Source: an uncultured Collinsella sp.
Lineage (GTDB): Bacteria > Actinomycetota > Coriobacteriia > Coriobacteriales > Coriobacteriaceae
Assembly: GCA_900543945.1 (NCBI GenBank)
Contig: UQTN01000026.1
Coordinates: 1 to 20,978 of the forward strand
Direction of reading: 5' to 3'
Length of the DNA stretch: 20,978 bases
Made by a program: the position numbers and the translations under genes. Shown in pieces: positions 7,532 through 15,253 of this stretch (within the stretch, counting starts at the first letter, position 1; each line of letters starts with the position of its first letter). The notes beneath the pieces were generated by a model. It saw only the letters and a program-made list of their open reading frames with translations, searched no databases and had not been told where the DNA came from.

Positions 7532-8599
7532 CTACACTTCTCGCTTTCCCAGGGCGTTCGCTGCCATACGTTTGCAGGCACCCAGGCGTCCAAACCTCAA
7601 GACGTCGTAATCGAACATGAGCTTTTTGCACTCACGGGCATTGGGGGCCTTGCTGGTAAGCGCCGCACGCACCATAGCGGCAACAGAAGGAGCGCATTGT
7701 GCGAGCGCAGCATCGCTGCCCACGGCAGAACCGGCAAGCGCCGCGGCAACGGCGGCAAACACCTTGCCGCAGTCCGAACCCAGCAACCTGAGCGCATCGT
7801 ACAGCACCAGATCGCATAGGAAGTACGCCAGGTCATCGGCATACTGGACATCGAGACCGTCGCGTTGCCAGTCAGCCAGCACCGCGGAGTAAATCTTCAC
7901 GTGCTCCAGCAGTCGCGTCTCGTCGTCATAGCGCATGGTGTCCATAAGCGAGCCCTTGCGCGCCACGCGGTAGTCATACAGCTTGTTCGAGATAAGCGCG
8001 GTCTTACGCGAACGACCGTACACGGCAAAATCGAAGACCTGGTCCTCGCCATACTTAACGGTTTCGTCAAACACGATCCCGTTGCCCAGCAAAAACTCAC
8101 GCTTGCAGGCGGTGCGCCATGCAAAGGGGCGAGACGCTTCCTTAAACAGCAGGTCAGAGCTATAGCCTTCAAACGACACATCGCGCGGGCTCAGCACATA
8201 GTTAAGCCACGGATACCCCGCCTCCAGCGGATACGGATTCGCGCCAAAGGTCAACACGTCGCAATCCTCGCGTTCAAAGGCATCGACGATCACGCGGCAT
8301 GCATCGGGCGTAAAGCGGTCGTCGGAATCCAAAAAAGCAACAATAGGCGCCGTGGACGCAGCGATACCCGCATTGCGGGCGCTCGACAGGCCGCCGTTGG
8401 GCTTATCGACCAGCGTAAAGCGCGCGTCCTTTTCGCAATAGGCAGCCGCAATATCGCGCGAACCGTCCGGCGAGCCATCGTTGACCAGCACGCCTTCCCA
8501 ATCGGGCATGTCCTGCGCAAGCAGGGAGTCCAGGCACCAGGCCAGGCACTCCTCCACGTTATAGATAGGAACGACAACGGAAATCTTGGGGGTAGCCAT
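7532..8599 (-). CDS. GT2 glycosyltransferase (B-type copy 2)
   Basis: From the ATG at 8599 the product is 355 residues. AGGAG lies 9 nt upstream, whereas a TTG at 8605 would leave only 3 nt, so the ATG is chosen. A GT-A domain begins at KISVVVPIYN (5-14), with NDGSPDGS (40-47), GLSSARNAGIA (70-80) and the metal-binding motif DSDD (91-94). The ~200-residue C-terminal part, including a DW...GLD segment and an FLCDLVLYDALRL segment, resembles the C-terminal part of the product of 9805-10845, so the two are probably paralogues. The predicted role is transfer of one sugar from a nucleotide donor to a growing surface glycan on the cytoplasmic face of the membrane. The preceding gene's TAG stop forms part of the ribosome-binding region. 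Donor and acceptor are unknown. Confidence 0.9.
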   Translation of the reverse strand: MATPKISVVVPIYNVEECLAWCLDSLLAQDMPDWEGVLVNDGSPDGSRDIAAAYCEKDARFTLVDKPNGGLSSARNAGIAASTAPIVAFLDSDDRFTPDACRVIVDAFEREDCDVLTFGANPYPLEAGYPWLNYVLSPRDVSFEGYSSDLLFKEASRPFAWRTACKREFLLGNGIVFDETVKYGEDQVFDFAVYGRSRKTALISNKLYDYRVARKGSLMDTMRYDDETRLLEHVKIYSAVLADWQRDGLDVQYADDLAYFLCDLVLYDALRLLGSDCGKVFAAVAAALAGSAVGSDAALAQCAPSVAAMVRAALTSKAPNARECKKLMFDYDVLRFGRLGACKRMAANALGKREV

Positions 8600-8611
8600 A
8601 GTCAAGTGCTC

Positions 8612-9730
8612 CTACTGTGCGACCGGAACGTCATCGGGGTGCGGGTTGTCGCCGTAGGCGCGCTGATACGTCAGCACGCGCCAGACCAGCGGCAGGCCGC
8701 CGATCTTAAAGTAGTGTTTAAACGTATTGAGCTTGCCCGGCTTCTTAAAATCAAAGCGCGAATCGATATAGGCGCGGGGCGACTTGACCATCAGTCGCAA
8801 GTCGGTCTCGCCACGCGGGTCGAAGAGAGACAGGTCAAAGCGACCGGCATCCCAATCGGCCTTGAGCTCGGGAGATGCCTTCTCCCAAAACTGCTCGCGC
8901 AATTCATCGACCAGGCGCTCATCATTCCAACGGTACGTATCGACCTTCATGCGCATTAAAATACCCTGAAGCTGAGCCTTAAGCTCGGGGCGTTCATCCA
9001 AAAAGCGCTGCATCTCGGTATATTCGTCGCACACGCAAAACACCTTGTTAGGAGAATTAACGGAGCTCTTCTCGTTATCTTGGCGATAGCACAAAATGGG
9101 GTCCGCGATAAACGCAGCACGCTCGGCGCATGCCCAGACCTTAAAGTTAAAACCCGCATCCTGATACGAAGCACCTGGCGTGGGAAGAAACCGAATCTGA
9201 TTGTCGTTGAGGAACTCGCGCCGGTAGATAGCCGACCAAATGGAAGGTTTGCGGTAGAAGATGCCCGGGCGATCGACGGGGCGATACGCGGCGCCCGTCA
9301 TATGCTCGTCGATGATCCCAAACAGCTCACGCCGCTCGCCGGGCGTGGACCAATACAGATAAAAGTCGCCCTTTACCGCATCGGCATGCTCAGCATCGGC
9401 CTTGGCGACCAGCTTTTGAAGCGAATCCTCAAACATAAAGTCGTCGGACTCAAGGATGCCCACGTACTCACCGCGCGCCATCTCCAGGCCACGGTTCATC
9501 GAGTCGCCGTAGCCGCTGTTGGCCTTGTCGATCATCTTTACACGGGGGTCGTGCTCCATGTACTCGCGGATGATATCCGGCGAGCTATCGGTGGAGCCGT
9601 CGTTGATGCAGATGATCTCGATGTCATTGAGCGTCTGCGCCACGGCGGAATCGAGGCACACGCGCAGATAGCGCTCGACATTGCAAATGGGGACAAGCAG
9701 CGAAACTTTAGGGGTATCAGAGTTCTGCAA
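8612..9730 (-). CDS. GT2 glycosyltransferase (A-type copy 2), TTG start
   Basis: The product has 372 residues. The start is TTG at 9730, well supported by GGGAGG with 5 nt spacing and by the GT2 domain opening eight residues later (KVSLLVPICNVERYL). Motifs are CINDGSTDSS (41-50), KANSGYGDSMNRG (69-81) and ESDD (94-97), the last being the metal-binding DxD-equivalent with Glu first. The C-terminal region is rich in aromatic and charged residues and ends in an HPDD-containing tail. It is clearly paralogous to the product of 10852-11955: both share CINDGSTD, IIREYME, KMIDKANSGYGDSM and GILESDDFM, and C-terminal features such as the SYQD/SFQD and SYRQDNE/CYRQDNE stretches. It is a probable cytoplasmic sugar transferase of the surface polysaccharide operon. 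The 74 nt upstream, to the next gene's stop, are the widest internal gap in the operon. Confidence 0.9.
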   Translation of the reverse strand: MQNSDTPKVSLLVPICNVERYLRVCLDSAVAQTLNDIEIICINDGSTDSSPDIIREYMEHDPRVKMIDKANSGYGDSMNRGLEMARGEYVGILESDDFMFEDSLQKLVAKADAEHADAVKGDFYLYWSTPGERRELFGIIDEHMTGAAYRPVDRPGIFYRKPSIWSAIYRREFLNDNQIRFLPTPGASYQDAGFNFKVWACAERAAFIADPILCYRQDNEKSSVNSPNKVFCVCDEYTEMQRFLDERPELKAQLQGILMRMKVDTYRWNDERLVDELREQFWEKASPELKADWDAGRFDLSLFDPRGETDLRLMVKSPRAYIDSRFDFKKPGKLNTFKHYFKIGGLPLVWRVLTYQRAYGDNPHPDDVPVAQ

Positions 9731-9804
9731 GAGAACCTCCCGTTGAATAGCGTGTAACAGGGTTATTTTAGCAGCCGAGTTGCGGCGGGCGGCAGCGCTT
9801 GGAA

Positions 9805-10845
9805 TTATAGAAAGCGCTCCAGGCAGGCTTTGAGACCGCGAGTCGAAAGATAGAACAGCGTGGCGTCTGCCATCGAAACGCCCGAGGTCGCCGCAACGAG
9901 CTTGTGGGCAACACGGCGAACGGCACCCTTAGCAGGCATATCCGCCCACTCCGTTCCCAAAAACGTCGTGAGGTCCATGTTGACGCGAGCCGCCACGCGA
10001 TGGAAGTCATCGGCATCCAAGCGCGCCAGATCGAACACAATGAGGTCCAAAAACCAAGTTATCAGCTCGCCGGGACACAGGTCCAAAAGACCATAGGCCG
10101 CCCAGTCTTCCAAGACCTCCTCGAGCATCTTCATGTGGGCGTCAAGCTTTTTGGCGCGCGCCTCGGCACTGTTGAACTCGTGCGTCGCCGATTCGCTCTC
10201 CATCACGTAGTGGTAGAACTTGTCAGGCATGACGACGGTCCTGCGGGCAAGCGCATAAGCCGCAAATTGGAAGACGACGTCCTCGCCCAAAGCCAAACCG
10301 GGGGCGAAGCGAATGCCTTCGCGATTGAGCAGCTCGCGCGAAAAAGCCGCACGGCAGGCATAGGGCTGCGCATTCGAATGGAACAGCAGTTGAGGATCGC
10401 GGGCGCCGAAGGTACCAGCTTTGGGGCTCATGAGTTGCTGGACGCGTTTGGGGGCAGCATCGGCAGGTTCACAGACGCCGCCAAAAACGGCGGCCTCGGC
10501 ATCCGCAGACTCCATGGCATGCAGCACGCGCTCGACCGTCTGGGCATCGATGTAATCGTCGGCGTCCACAAAAAAGACGGTCTCGCCCTCGGCGACATCG
10601 ATACCGGCATTTCGAGCACACGAGACACCCGCGTTTTCCTGGTCAATCACCAGTACGCGATCGTCGGCCTGCGCGATCTGGCGCAACACGTTCAACGAAT
10701 CATCAGTCGAACCGTCGTTGACGCAGACAACCTGAATCGAACACTCAGACTGGACCAACAGCGAATCGAGGCATCGCTGAATGGAGCGTGCAGAGTTGTA
10801 AACGGGGACGACAATGGTAACTTTAGGACACGAGGCCTCTCCCAT
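9805..10845 (-). CDS. GT2 glycosyltransferase (B-type copy 1)
   Basis: The product is 346 residues from the ATG at 10845. The GT-A domain opens at KVTIVVPVYN (8-17) and carries CVNDGSTDDS (41-50), NAGVSCARNAGI (71-82) and DADD (94-97). The C-terminal part has YHYVMESES, then a DW..YGLL segment and FLDLIVFDLARLD, all with counterparts in the product of 7532-8599, so I treat these as two copies of one type. Identity has visibly decayed, so any duplication is not recent. The start is 6 nt past the stop of the gene at 10852 (TAGGTCGGCATG); the ribosome site is weak, implying translational coupling. It should act with its neighbours in assembling a repeat-unit glycan; its substrate is not readable from sequence. 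Confidence 0.9.
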   Translation of the reverse strand: MGEASCPKVTIVVPVYNSARSIQRCLDSLLVQSECSIQVVCVNDGSTDDSLNVLRQIAQADDRVLVIDQENAGVSCARNAGIDVAEGETVFFVDADDYIDAQTVERVLHAMESADAEAAVFGGVCEPADAAPKRVQQLMSPKAGTFGARDPQLLFHSNAQPYACRAAFSRELLNREGIRFAPGLALGEDVVFQFAAYALARRTVVMPDKFYHYVMESESATHEFNSAEARAKKLDAHMKMLEEVLEDWAAYGLLDLCPGELITWFLDLIVFDLARLDADDFHRVAARVNMDLTTFLGTEWADMPAKGAVRRVAHKLVAATSGVSMADATLFYLSTRGLKACLERFL

Positions 10846-10851
10846 GCCGAC

Positions 10852-11955
10852 CTACCCCCTCAGCGATTCGATGAGGAAGGCGGCGACCACGCCTGGGCCT
10901 CCAACCGAGGCGTAATACTTAGCACGCACCAAGGCACCATCCGTCGCAAAACTCGGATGCTCGTCAACCCAGCCCTCGGGATCTTTGAGGATGGCAGCGA
11001 GATTTGCGCGCTTCCACGGTTTGAGGTCGTCAAGCAAAAACTCCCCCGCGTCCAAGGCCGCCTGAAATTCCTTAGCCATCTGAACCAGGAACTCCTTATA
11101 GAACTTAGGCGCCAGGCGCACGTAGTTCCACATGTATGAATCGTACTTAATGAGCTGGTTGAACTTGAGCATGCGCGCGACATCGCCGCTTGCGTGGTCG
11201 CGGGCATAATCCTCTCGAATCCAACGCTCAATCTCGGCATACTCGGTATTGACGCAAAAGACCTTAGCTGAAGAATTGACCGAGGAATTCTCGTTGTCCT
11301 GGCGATACGACAACACGGCATCGTGCAGGTAAATAGCCTTATCGGCGCACGCGATCACCTTAAAGGCAAATGACGTGTCCTGAAAGGATGCCCCCGGAGT
11401 CGGCAGGAACGTAATGCCGTTGCGCTCAAGAAAATCGCGACGGTACACGGCCGACCAAATCGACGGCTCTTGCTTAAAGAACTGCGTCGTATCGCTCGGG
11501 TGCACTGGCTTGCCACAGTCCTTGGCTTTAAACATCTCGTGCAGCGAACGGCGCTCCTCGGGCTTAGACCAGTAGAAATCAAAGTTCGCCTTCGCAAAGT
11601 CGGCATTATTGCTATCGGCGGCCGAGACAAGCTTTTCGAGTGCGTCGGGCGCCATAAAGTCATCGGACTCCAAGATACCAACGTACTTGCCACGCGCCAT
11701 CTCCAGACCGTGGTTCATCGAGTCGCCGTAGCCGCTGTTGGCCTTGTCGATCATCTTGACGCGCCCATCGCGCTCCATATACTCGCGGATTATCGCCGGC
11801 GAGTTGTCGGTCGACCCGTCGTTAATGCAGATGATCTCAATATCCTTGAGCGTCTGCGCCAGGGCGGAATCGAGACACTCGCGCAGGTAGCGCTGAACAT
11901 TGTAAATGGGAATAAGCAGCGACAGAACAGGGCTGCCAGAGACGTTAGTAGACAA
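10852..11955 (-). CDS. GT2 glycosyltransferase (A-type copy 1), TTG start, first gene of the operon
   Basis: The product has 367 residues. The TTG at 11955 is backed by AGGAG with 5 nt spacing, and no better start lies nearby. The GT-A domain opens at VLSLLIPIYNVQRYL (10-24), with CINDGSTDNS, KANSGYGDSMNHG (71-83) and ESDD (96-99). The second half contains a SFQDTSFAFK block and a SYRQDNENSS block that match the paralogue at 8612-9730. At DNA level the two genes share an uninterrupted identical 46-nt block (11712-11757 and 9493-9538). Being first in a closely spaced co-directional set, it probably carries the operon promoter upstream. The predicted role is addition of a sugar to a lipid-linked surface polysaccharide; linkage and donor are unknown. 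Confidence 0.9.
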   Translation of the reverse strand: MSTNVSGSPVLSLLIPIYNVQRYLRECLDSALAQTLKDIEIICINDGSTDNSPAIIREYMERDGRVKMIDKANSGYGDSMNHGLEMARGKYVGILESDDFMAPDALEKLVSAADSNNADFAKANFDFYWSKPEERRSLHEMFKAKDCGKPVHPSDTTQFFKQEPSIWSAVYRRDFLERNGITFLPTPGASFQDTSFAFKVIACADKAIYLHDAVLSYRQDNENSSVNSSAKVFCVNTEYAEIERWIREDYARDHASGDVARMLKFNQLIKYDSYMWNYVRLAPKFYKEFLVQMAKEFQAALDAGEFLLDDLKPWKRANLAAILKDPEGWVDEHPSFATDGALVRAKYYASVGGPGVVAAFLIESLRG

Positions 11956-12021
11956 ATGTGCTCCTTAGGAAATACCTGTCGTTTCATGGTATCAAAGGGT
12001 CAGCGCGCCAGCGGACGTTTA

Positions 12022-12049
12022 TATAATCTATGGAGCCTCTTGCGGGCAA
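12022..12049 (-). promoter_or_regulatory. Candidate promoter of the glycosyltransferase operon
   Basis: On the minus strand TTGCCC (12044-12049) is followed after 16 nt by ATTATA or after 17 nt by TTATAT, part of an ATTATATAAA tract, about 65 nt upstream of the TTG start. The same AT-rich tract reads TATAAT on the plus strand (12022-12027), but without a good plus-strand -35. It is the only AT-rich spot in the divergent gap 11956-12211. Confidence 0.4.
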
Positions 12050-12105
12050 AGTAGCCGCACGTCATGCGGCGGGCCCGTGGCAGGTTCCTGCGTTTTATTC
12101 AAAGC

Positions 12106-12136
12106 TTGCCGTCAAGGTGCGCCGAGCCTTTACAAT
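12106..12136 (+). promoter_or_regulatory. Weak candidate promoter for the GlfT-like gene
   Basis: TTGCCG (12106-12111) and TACAAT (12131-12136) are 19 nt apart, about 75 nt upstream of the ATG at 12212. The -10 is good but the spacing is long; the TATAAT at 12022-12027 is an alternative. Neither can be preferred by eye. Confidence 0.25.
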
Positions 12137-12211
12137 AAGACAGTCCCAAGGACGTATTCGATAGCTTCCGCGCAGCGCTCGCGCGCCGCGCGTGAAAGGA
12201 TATATTGCCCC

Positions 12212-13231
12212 ATGCCTTCAACCCTTCCCGCCCCCATCGATAAGCTCGCCATCGTTGTCGTCACGTACAAGCGCCAGGAACTCCTGGCCAACTTGTTCGA
12301 CTCCATGACCGAGCTCACGGCAACGCCCTGGCGCATCGTGATTGTCGATAACGAGAATTCGCGCGAGACCGAGGCCATGTGCACCGCATTCAACGAGCGT
12401 CTGGCCAACCTGTGGGGCATCGACACCGAGCAGCCCGACGCGCAGGGCGGCACCGACCGTGTCATCTACGCCCCGCAGCTCGAAAACGGCGGCGGTGCGG
12501 GCGGCTTCTCCGCTGGCACTAAATGCGCTTACGACCTGGGCGCCCAGTGGTTCTGGGTGATGGACGACGACGTGCTCGTCATCCCCGAAGGCATCGAGCG
12601 TCTTGCCAAGTGGACCGACCGCTACGATGTCATCCAGGGTTCGCGCCTGGACTTTGACGGCGGCGCTTTCTTTTGGCAGTACCAGCTCATCCTTTCGCTC
12701 GGCATCCCTAACCCCATCGCCAAGTGGGACTTGGGGCCCGAGGGCTACCGCAACATGAACCAACTGTGCTTTGAGGGCGGCATGTTCTCGCGCCGCGTGG
12801 TCGACAAGATTGGCCTGCCCGACGCGCGCTTCTTTATCTACGGCGACGATGCCTGCTACGGCTACGTGGCCAGCCAGCACTTCCCCGCCGCCGTGGTTGC
12901 CGACGTGGTGCTCAAGCGCGCCCGCGCCGTCTCCAACTGGGATATCGCCGGCAAACGACAGCTCAACTCCACGAGCGACACCAACCGCTACTACATCATG
13001 CGCAACCGAGGCTTCCTCGCTCGCTATATGCAGATCTACGGTGACTACCACCCCATGCTGTTCCGTCTGGGCAATGCCGCGACCTTCTGCAAGGAGTTCA
13101 TTCGTCTGGCAGCAGTCGACAAATGCTTTAAGACCGGCATTCCGGCGCTGCGCCGCGGCATGAAGGACGCCCGCAAGATCGTTAAGGATCCCAACTGGAA
13201 GCCCATGCCGCCCCTGAAGGACGCCGAGTAG
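12212..13231 (+). CDS. GlfT-like GT2 glycosyltransferase (galactofuranosyltransferase-type)
   Basis: The ATG at 12212 gives 339 residues. The frame is open further upstream to 12077, but those 45 residues are low-quality and the conserved domain begins right after this ATG; AAGGA lies 11 nt upstream. Family marks are LAIVVVTYKRQELL (12-25), then ENGGGAGGFSAGT (91-103), FWVMDDDV (114-121) with the metal-binding triad Asp118-120, FEGGMFSRR, and FFIYGDDACYGY near the presumed catalytic base region. The GGAGGF and MDDD blocks are characteristic of mycobacterial GlfT1/GlfT2 and other actinobacterial galactofuranosyl- or rhamnosyl-chain enzymes, which use UDP-galactofuranose on polyprenyl-linked acceptors. 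It is divergent from the glycosyltransferase operon and likely works on the same surface glycan. No UDP-galactopyranose mutase is present in the window, so the galactofuranose assignment is inference. Confidence 0.85.
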   Translation: MPSTLPAPIDKLAIVVVTYKRQELLANLFDSMTELTATPWRIVIVDNENSRETEAMCTAFNERLANLWGIDTEQPDAQGGTDRVIYAPQLENGGGAGGFSAGTKCAYDLGAQWFWVMDDDVLVIPEGIERLAKWTDRYDVIQGSRLDFDGGAFFWQYQLILSLGIPNPIAKWDLGPEGYRNMNQLCFEGGMFSRRVVDKIGLPDARFFIYGDDACYGYVASQHFPAAVVADVVLKRARAVSNWDIAGKRQLNSTSDTNRYYIMRNRGFLARYMQIYGDYHPMLFRLGNAATFCKEFIRLAAVDKCFKTGIPALRRGMKDARKIVKDPNWKPMPPLKDAE

Positions 13232-13251
13232 TAAAGGGCTTTCGCCCGCCG

Positions 13252-15051
13252 CTACAGTCGTTGACACACCACGGACACACGCTGACCGTCAAAGCCAAAG
13301 CCCCAACGCATGCGCCCGACGGCGGGGCGCGGCACGCGGATATCATCGATGCCGTCGCGCTCTATGTCGAGCAGCGCCTGAACCGCCAACAGTTCCAGGC
13401 CCAGGGCATCGACGCCAGGGTCGTACAACATGTTGACCGTAATGAGCGGTCGCTCATCGAGCATGCCGAGCGTGTCGGCCACGTCAAACACCCGACCGGT
13501 GGGAATCACCTGGATATCCCAGCGATCCGAGACGCCACTTCGCTTGGAGCTGGGATTGCAATAGCCGGGCAGTCCAAAGCAGAGCCCCTGAAGCGCCAGA
13601 TGATAGGCTGTCGGCACATCTGATTGGCCCACATCGATGCCCAGATCGCCGATAGCACAGCTCAAAGCTTGCTTTACAGTGTCCTCGTCTCCTCGGCACA
13701 GCCCGTCATGGAACGAGTCGATAACTCCAACGTCCTCAACGGCGCACTCAAACCATTCCAGAATTACAAGACGGAGCGCCTGACGCACTTCGTTGTTAGG
13801 CAGACGCAGGGAACGAAGGCACGCGCCGTCCTCCGAATGCCCCGTCATGTCCGTCGTAAGAAATCCAGACAGATACAGCGCTGTCCAGATATCTTCGGGC
13901 TTGGCGACATCGGCCACCTCGGCATGCACATGCACTGGCGCCTCAATAAACCCATGCGGCTCAAGCAAATCGAACAATGCGGACAGGCGCATGAGATTCC
14001 AGTCACCGACGCATGCGCTCAGACGGTCAGCGTAACCATACAGATCTGCCCGAACAGGCGCGACGCAACCGCGATGTGCGTAGTCCACCACGCGCTCCGG
14101 GCTCGAGCAATAAAAACCACCAAACAGATAGCCCTCGAGCCACTCACGCGCGTCATCCAGACAGCCGTTGCGACCGATGCAATCCAACAGCACTTGGACT
14201 TCGTCGTCCGAAAAACCGAACCATCGATCACACCAACTCGACAACGCTGTCGCCGACCGATAGGAAACCCCACGTTGGGACAACGCAAACTCGGCATGAC
14301 CGGGGCGTTCGCACATCAGACACGTCAATCGCAACGAGTCGCCGGCATCGGCAATGGTGTCGAACAACATTCGGCTGAGCGACTCTAGGGAATCCACGCT
14401 ACCGTCGTCCTGAGCGTCCAAACGCTTTGGACATACCGCGTCGTAGTCGTCTATCAGAAGAACAACCCGCTCATCGAAAGCTGTCTGAAGCAGTTTAATA
14501 AGCACGCCAAGCGCCGCATCGATCTCCTTATCGCTGGCCACCCCACGCGCCGCCCTCTCGATAAGACGAACCTCACGTCTTGACAGATCAGGCGCGGCAA
14601 GCAGCGGCAGTAATCGGGCGCACTCGCGCACGACAGCCCCGCGAATTGCTGCCGCAGCACCAGCGCCATGCCTCGAAGCGGCAGCTGTAAAGTCGAGCAT
14701 GATGACCGGATAACTCGCGTACTCATCACGATAGCGACCGCCGCCCGCCTGCCAAATCTGGGTACCAGCGAACAGGCTTCGATCCGGCAGCCGGCGATCA
14801 GGTCGTTCCAAATAGCACTTGAGCATCGATAAATTCATGCTCTTGCCAAAACCCTTGGGCCGACAGCAAAGCGCAACAGGTGCTTCACTGTCCAATATAT
14901 CGGCAATAAACATAGTCTTATCGACGAGTAAACACCGATTGATTGCATCGGAAAAGTCGTGTGCATCAACCGGTAGAGCTGCGCTATCCGCATGATTGAG
15001 CAACCGTGCACCAAACGCATGAGTAAAACCACAATTCACCTGTTCAGACAC
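13252..15051 (-). CDS. AAA-ATPase-like protein (DUF1703-type) with degenerate nuclease region
   Basis: A GTG at 15051 preceded by AAGGAG at 8 nt gives 599 residues. An in-frame ATG at 15186 lies inside the upstream terminator zone and is rejected. N-terminal features fit the AAA-ATPase-like family: FSDAINRCLLVDKT, a Walker A in CCRPKGFGKSMNLSML (62-77, Lys70) and a Walker B-like VVLLIDDYDAV (196-206). Family members usually read LIDEYD, so the catalytic Glu is Asp here. The C-terminus should be a PD-(D/E)XK nuclease (DUF1703). The YHLALQGLCFGL helix is there, but the usual ESGxGRxD block reads KRSGVSDRWD (~502-511), and the strand that should end in ExK reads PLITVNML (~535). Nuclease activity is therefore doubtful. 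The family's role is unclear; mobile or defence functions have been suggested. It converges with the GlfT-like gene, 20 nt apart. Confidence 0.8.
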   Translation of the reverse strand: MSEQVNCGFTHAFGARLLNHADSAALPVDAHDFSDAINRCLLVDKTMFIADILDSEAPVALCCRPKGFGKSMNLSMLKCYLERPDRRLPDRSLFAGTQIWQAGGGRYRDEYASYPVIMLDFTAAASRHGAGAAAAIRGAVVRECARLLPLLAAPDLSRREVRLIERAARGVASDKEIDAALGVLIKLLQTAFDERVVLLIDDYDAVCPKRLDAQDDGSVDSLESLSRMLFDTIADAGDSLRLTCLMCERPGHAEFALSQRGVSYRSATALSSWCDRWFGFSDDEVQVLLDCIGRNGCLDDAREWLEGYLFGGFYCSSPERVVDYAHRGCVAPVRADLYGYADRLSACVGDWNLMRLSALFDLLEPHGFIEAPVHVHAEVADVAKPEDIWTALYLSGFLTTDMTGHSEDGACLRSLRLPNNEVRQALRLVILEWFECAVEDVGVIDSFHDGLCRGDEDTVKQALSCAIGDLGIDVGQSDVPTAYHLALQGLCFGLPGYCNPSSKRSGVSDRWDIQVIPTGRVFDVADTLGMLDERPLITVNMLYDPGVDALGLELLAVQALLDIERDGIDDIRVPRPAVGRMRWGFGFDGQRVSVVCQRL

Positions 15052-15084
15052 CGTAAACTCTCCTTCTAACGCAGCACGATGCCC

Positions 15085-15112
15085 ATTGTAGCGAGCGGGT
15101 AGAGCGCAACAA
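15085..15112 (-). promoter_or_regulatory. Candidate promoter of the AAA-ATPase-like gene
   Basis: On the minus strand TTGTTG (15107-15112) and TACAAT (15085-15090) are 16 nt apart, with the -10 lying 33 nt upstream of the GTG start. This supports the start at 15051, because the longer ORF would begin upstream of the promoter. Confidence 0.45.
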
Positions 15113-15184
15113 TATCGACATGCAAACGTTTCGGGCAGCGGTAGCAACAGACCCCCGAGGGGGCATAACAAATCGTTGCACAAC

Positions 15185-15220
15185 AAAAAAAGGGGGGCCG
15201 ATGCCGCCGCACCGGACCCC
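15185..15220 (-). terminator. Rho-independent terminator after the MPKTG-anchored protein gene
   Basis: On the minus strand GGGG-T-CCGGTGC (15209-15220) pairs with GCATCGGCCCC (15194-15204) around a GGCG loop, with one bulged T and one G-T pair, followed by CC and seven Ts (15191-15185). It lies 33 nt past the stop at 15254 and isolates the gene from the AAA-ATPase-like gene downstream. Confidence 0.92.
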
Positions 15221-15253
15221 GTCCCAAACTCTTATAGAAAACGATCTGGAAGA

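Noticed and set aside
9904..11139. Plus-strand open frame spanning two glycosyltransferase genes
   Set aside because: It crosses the boundary of two well-supported minus-strand genes and has no recognisable motif or ribosome site.
12077..12211. N-terminal extension of the GlfT-like protein
   Set aside because: It has no conserved sequence and includes the likely promoter; the GT2 domain begins directly after the ATG at 12212.
13232..13251. Small GGGC-TTTC-GCCC hairpin between convergent genes as a bidirectional terminator
   Set aside because: The stem is only four base pairs and has no T-run on either strand.
12218..13267. Minus-strand open frame opposite the GlfT-like gene
   Set aside because: It is a shadow in high-GC DNA; the plus-strand frame carries GGAGGF and MDDD motifs.
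15051..15186. Upstream ATG start (15186) for the AAA-ATPase-like gene
   Set aside because: It abuts the T-run of the neighbouring terminator and lies before the candidate promoter; the GTG at 15051 has a strong ribosome site.
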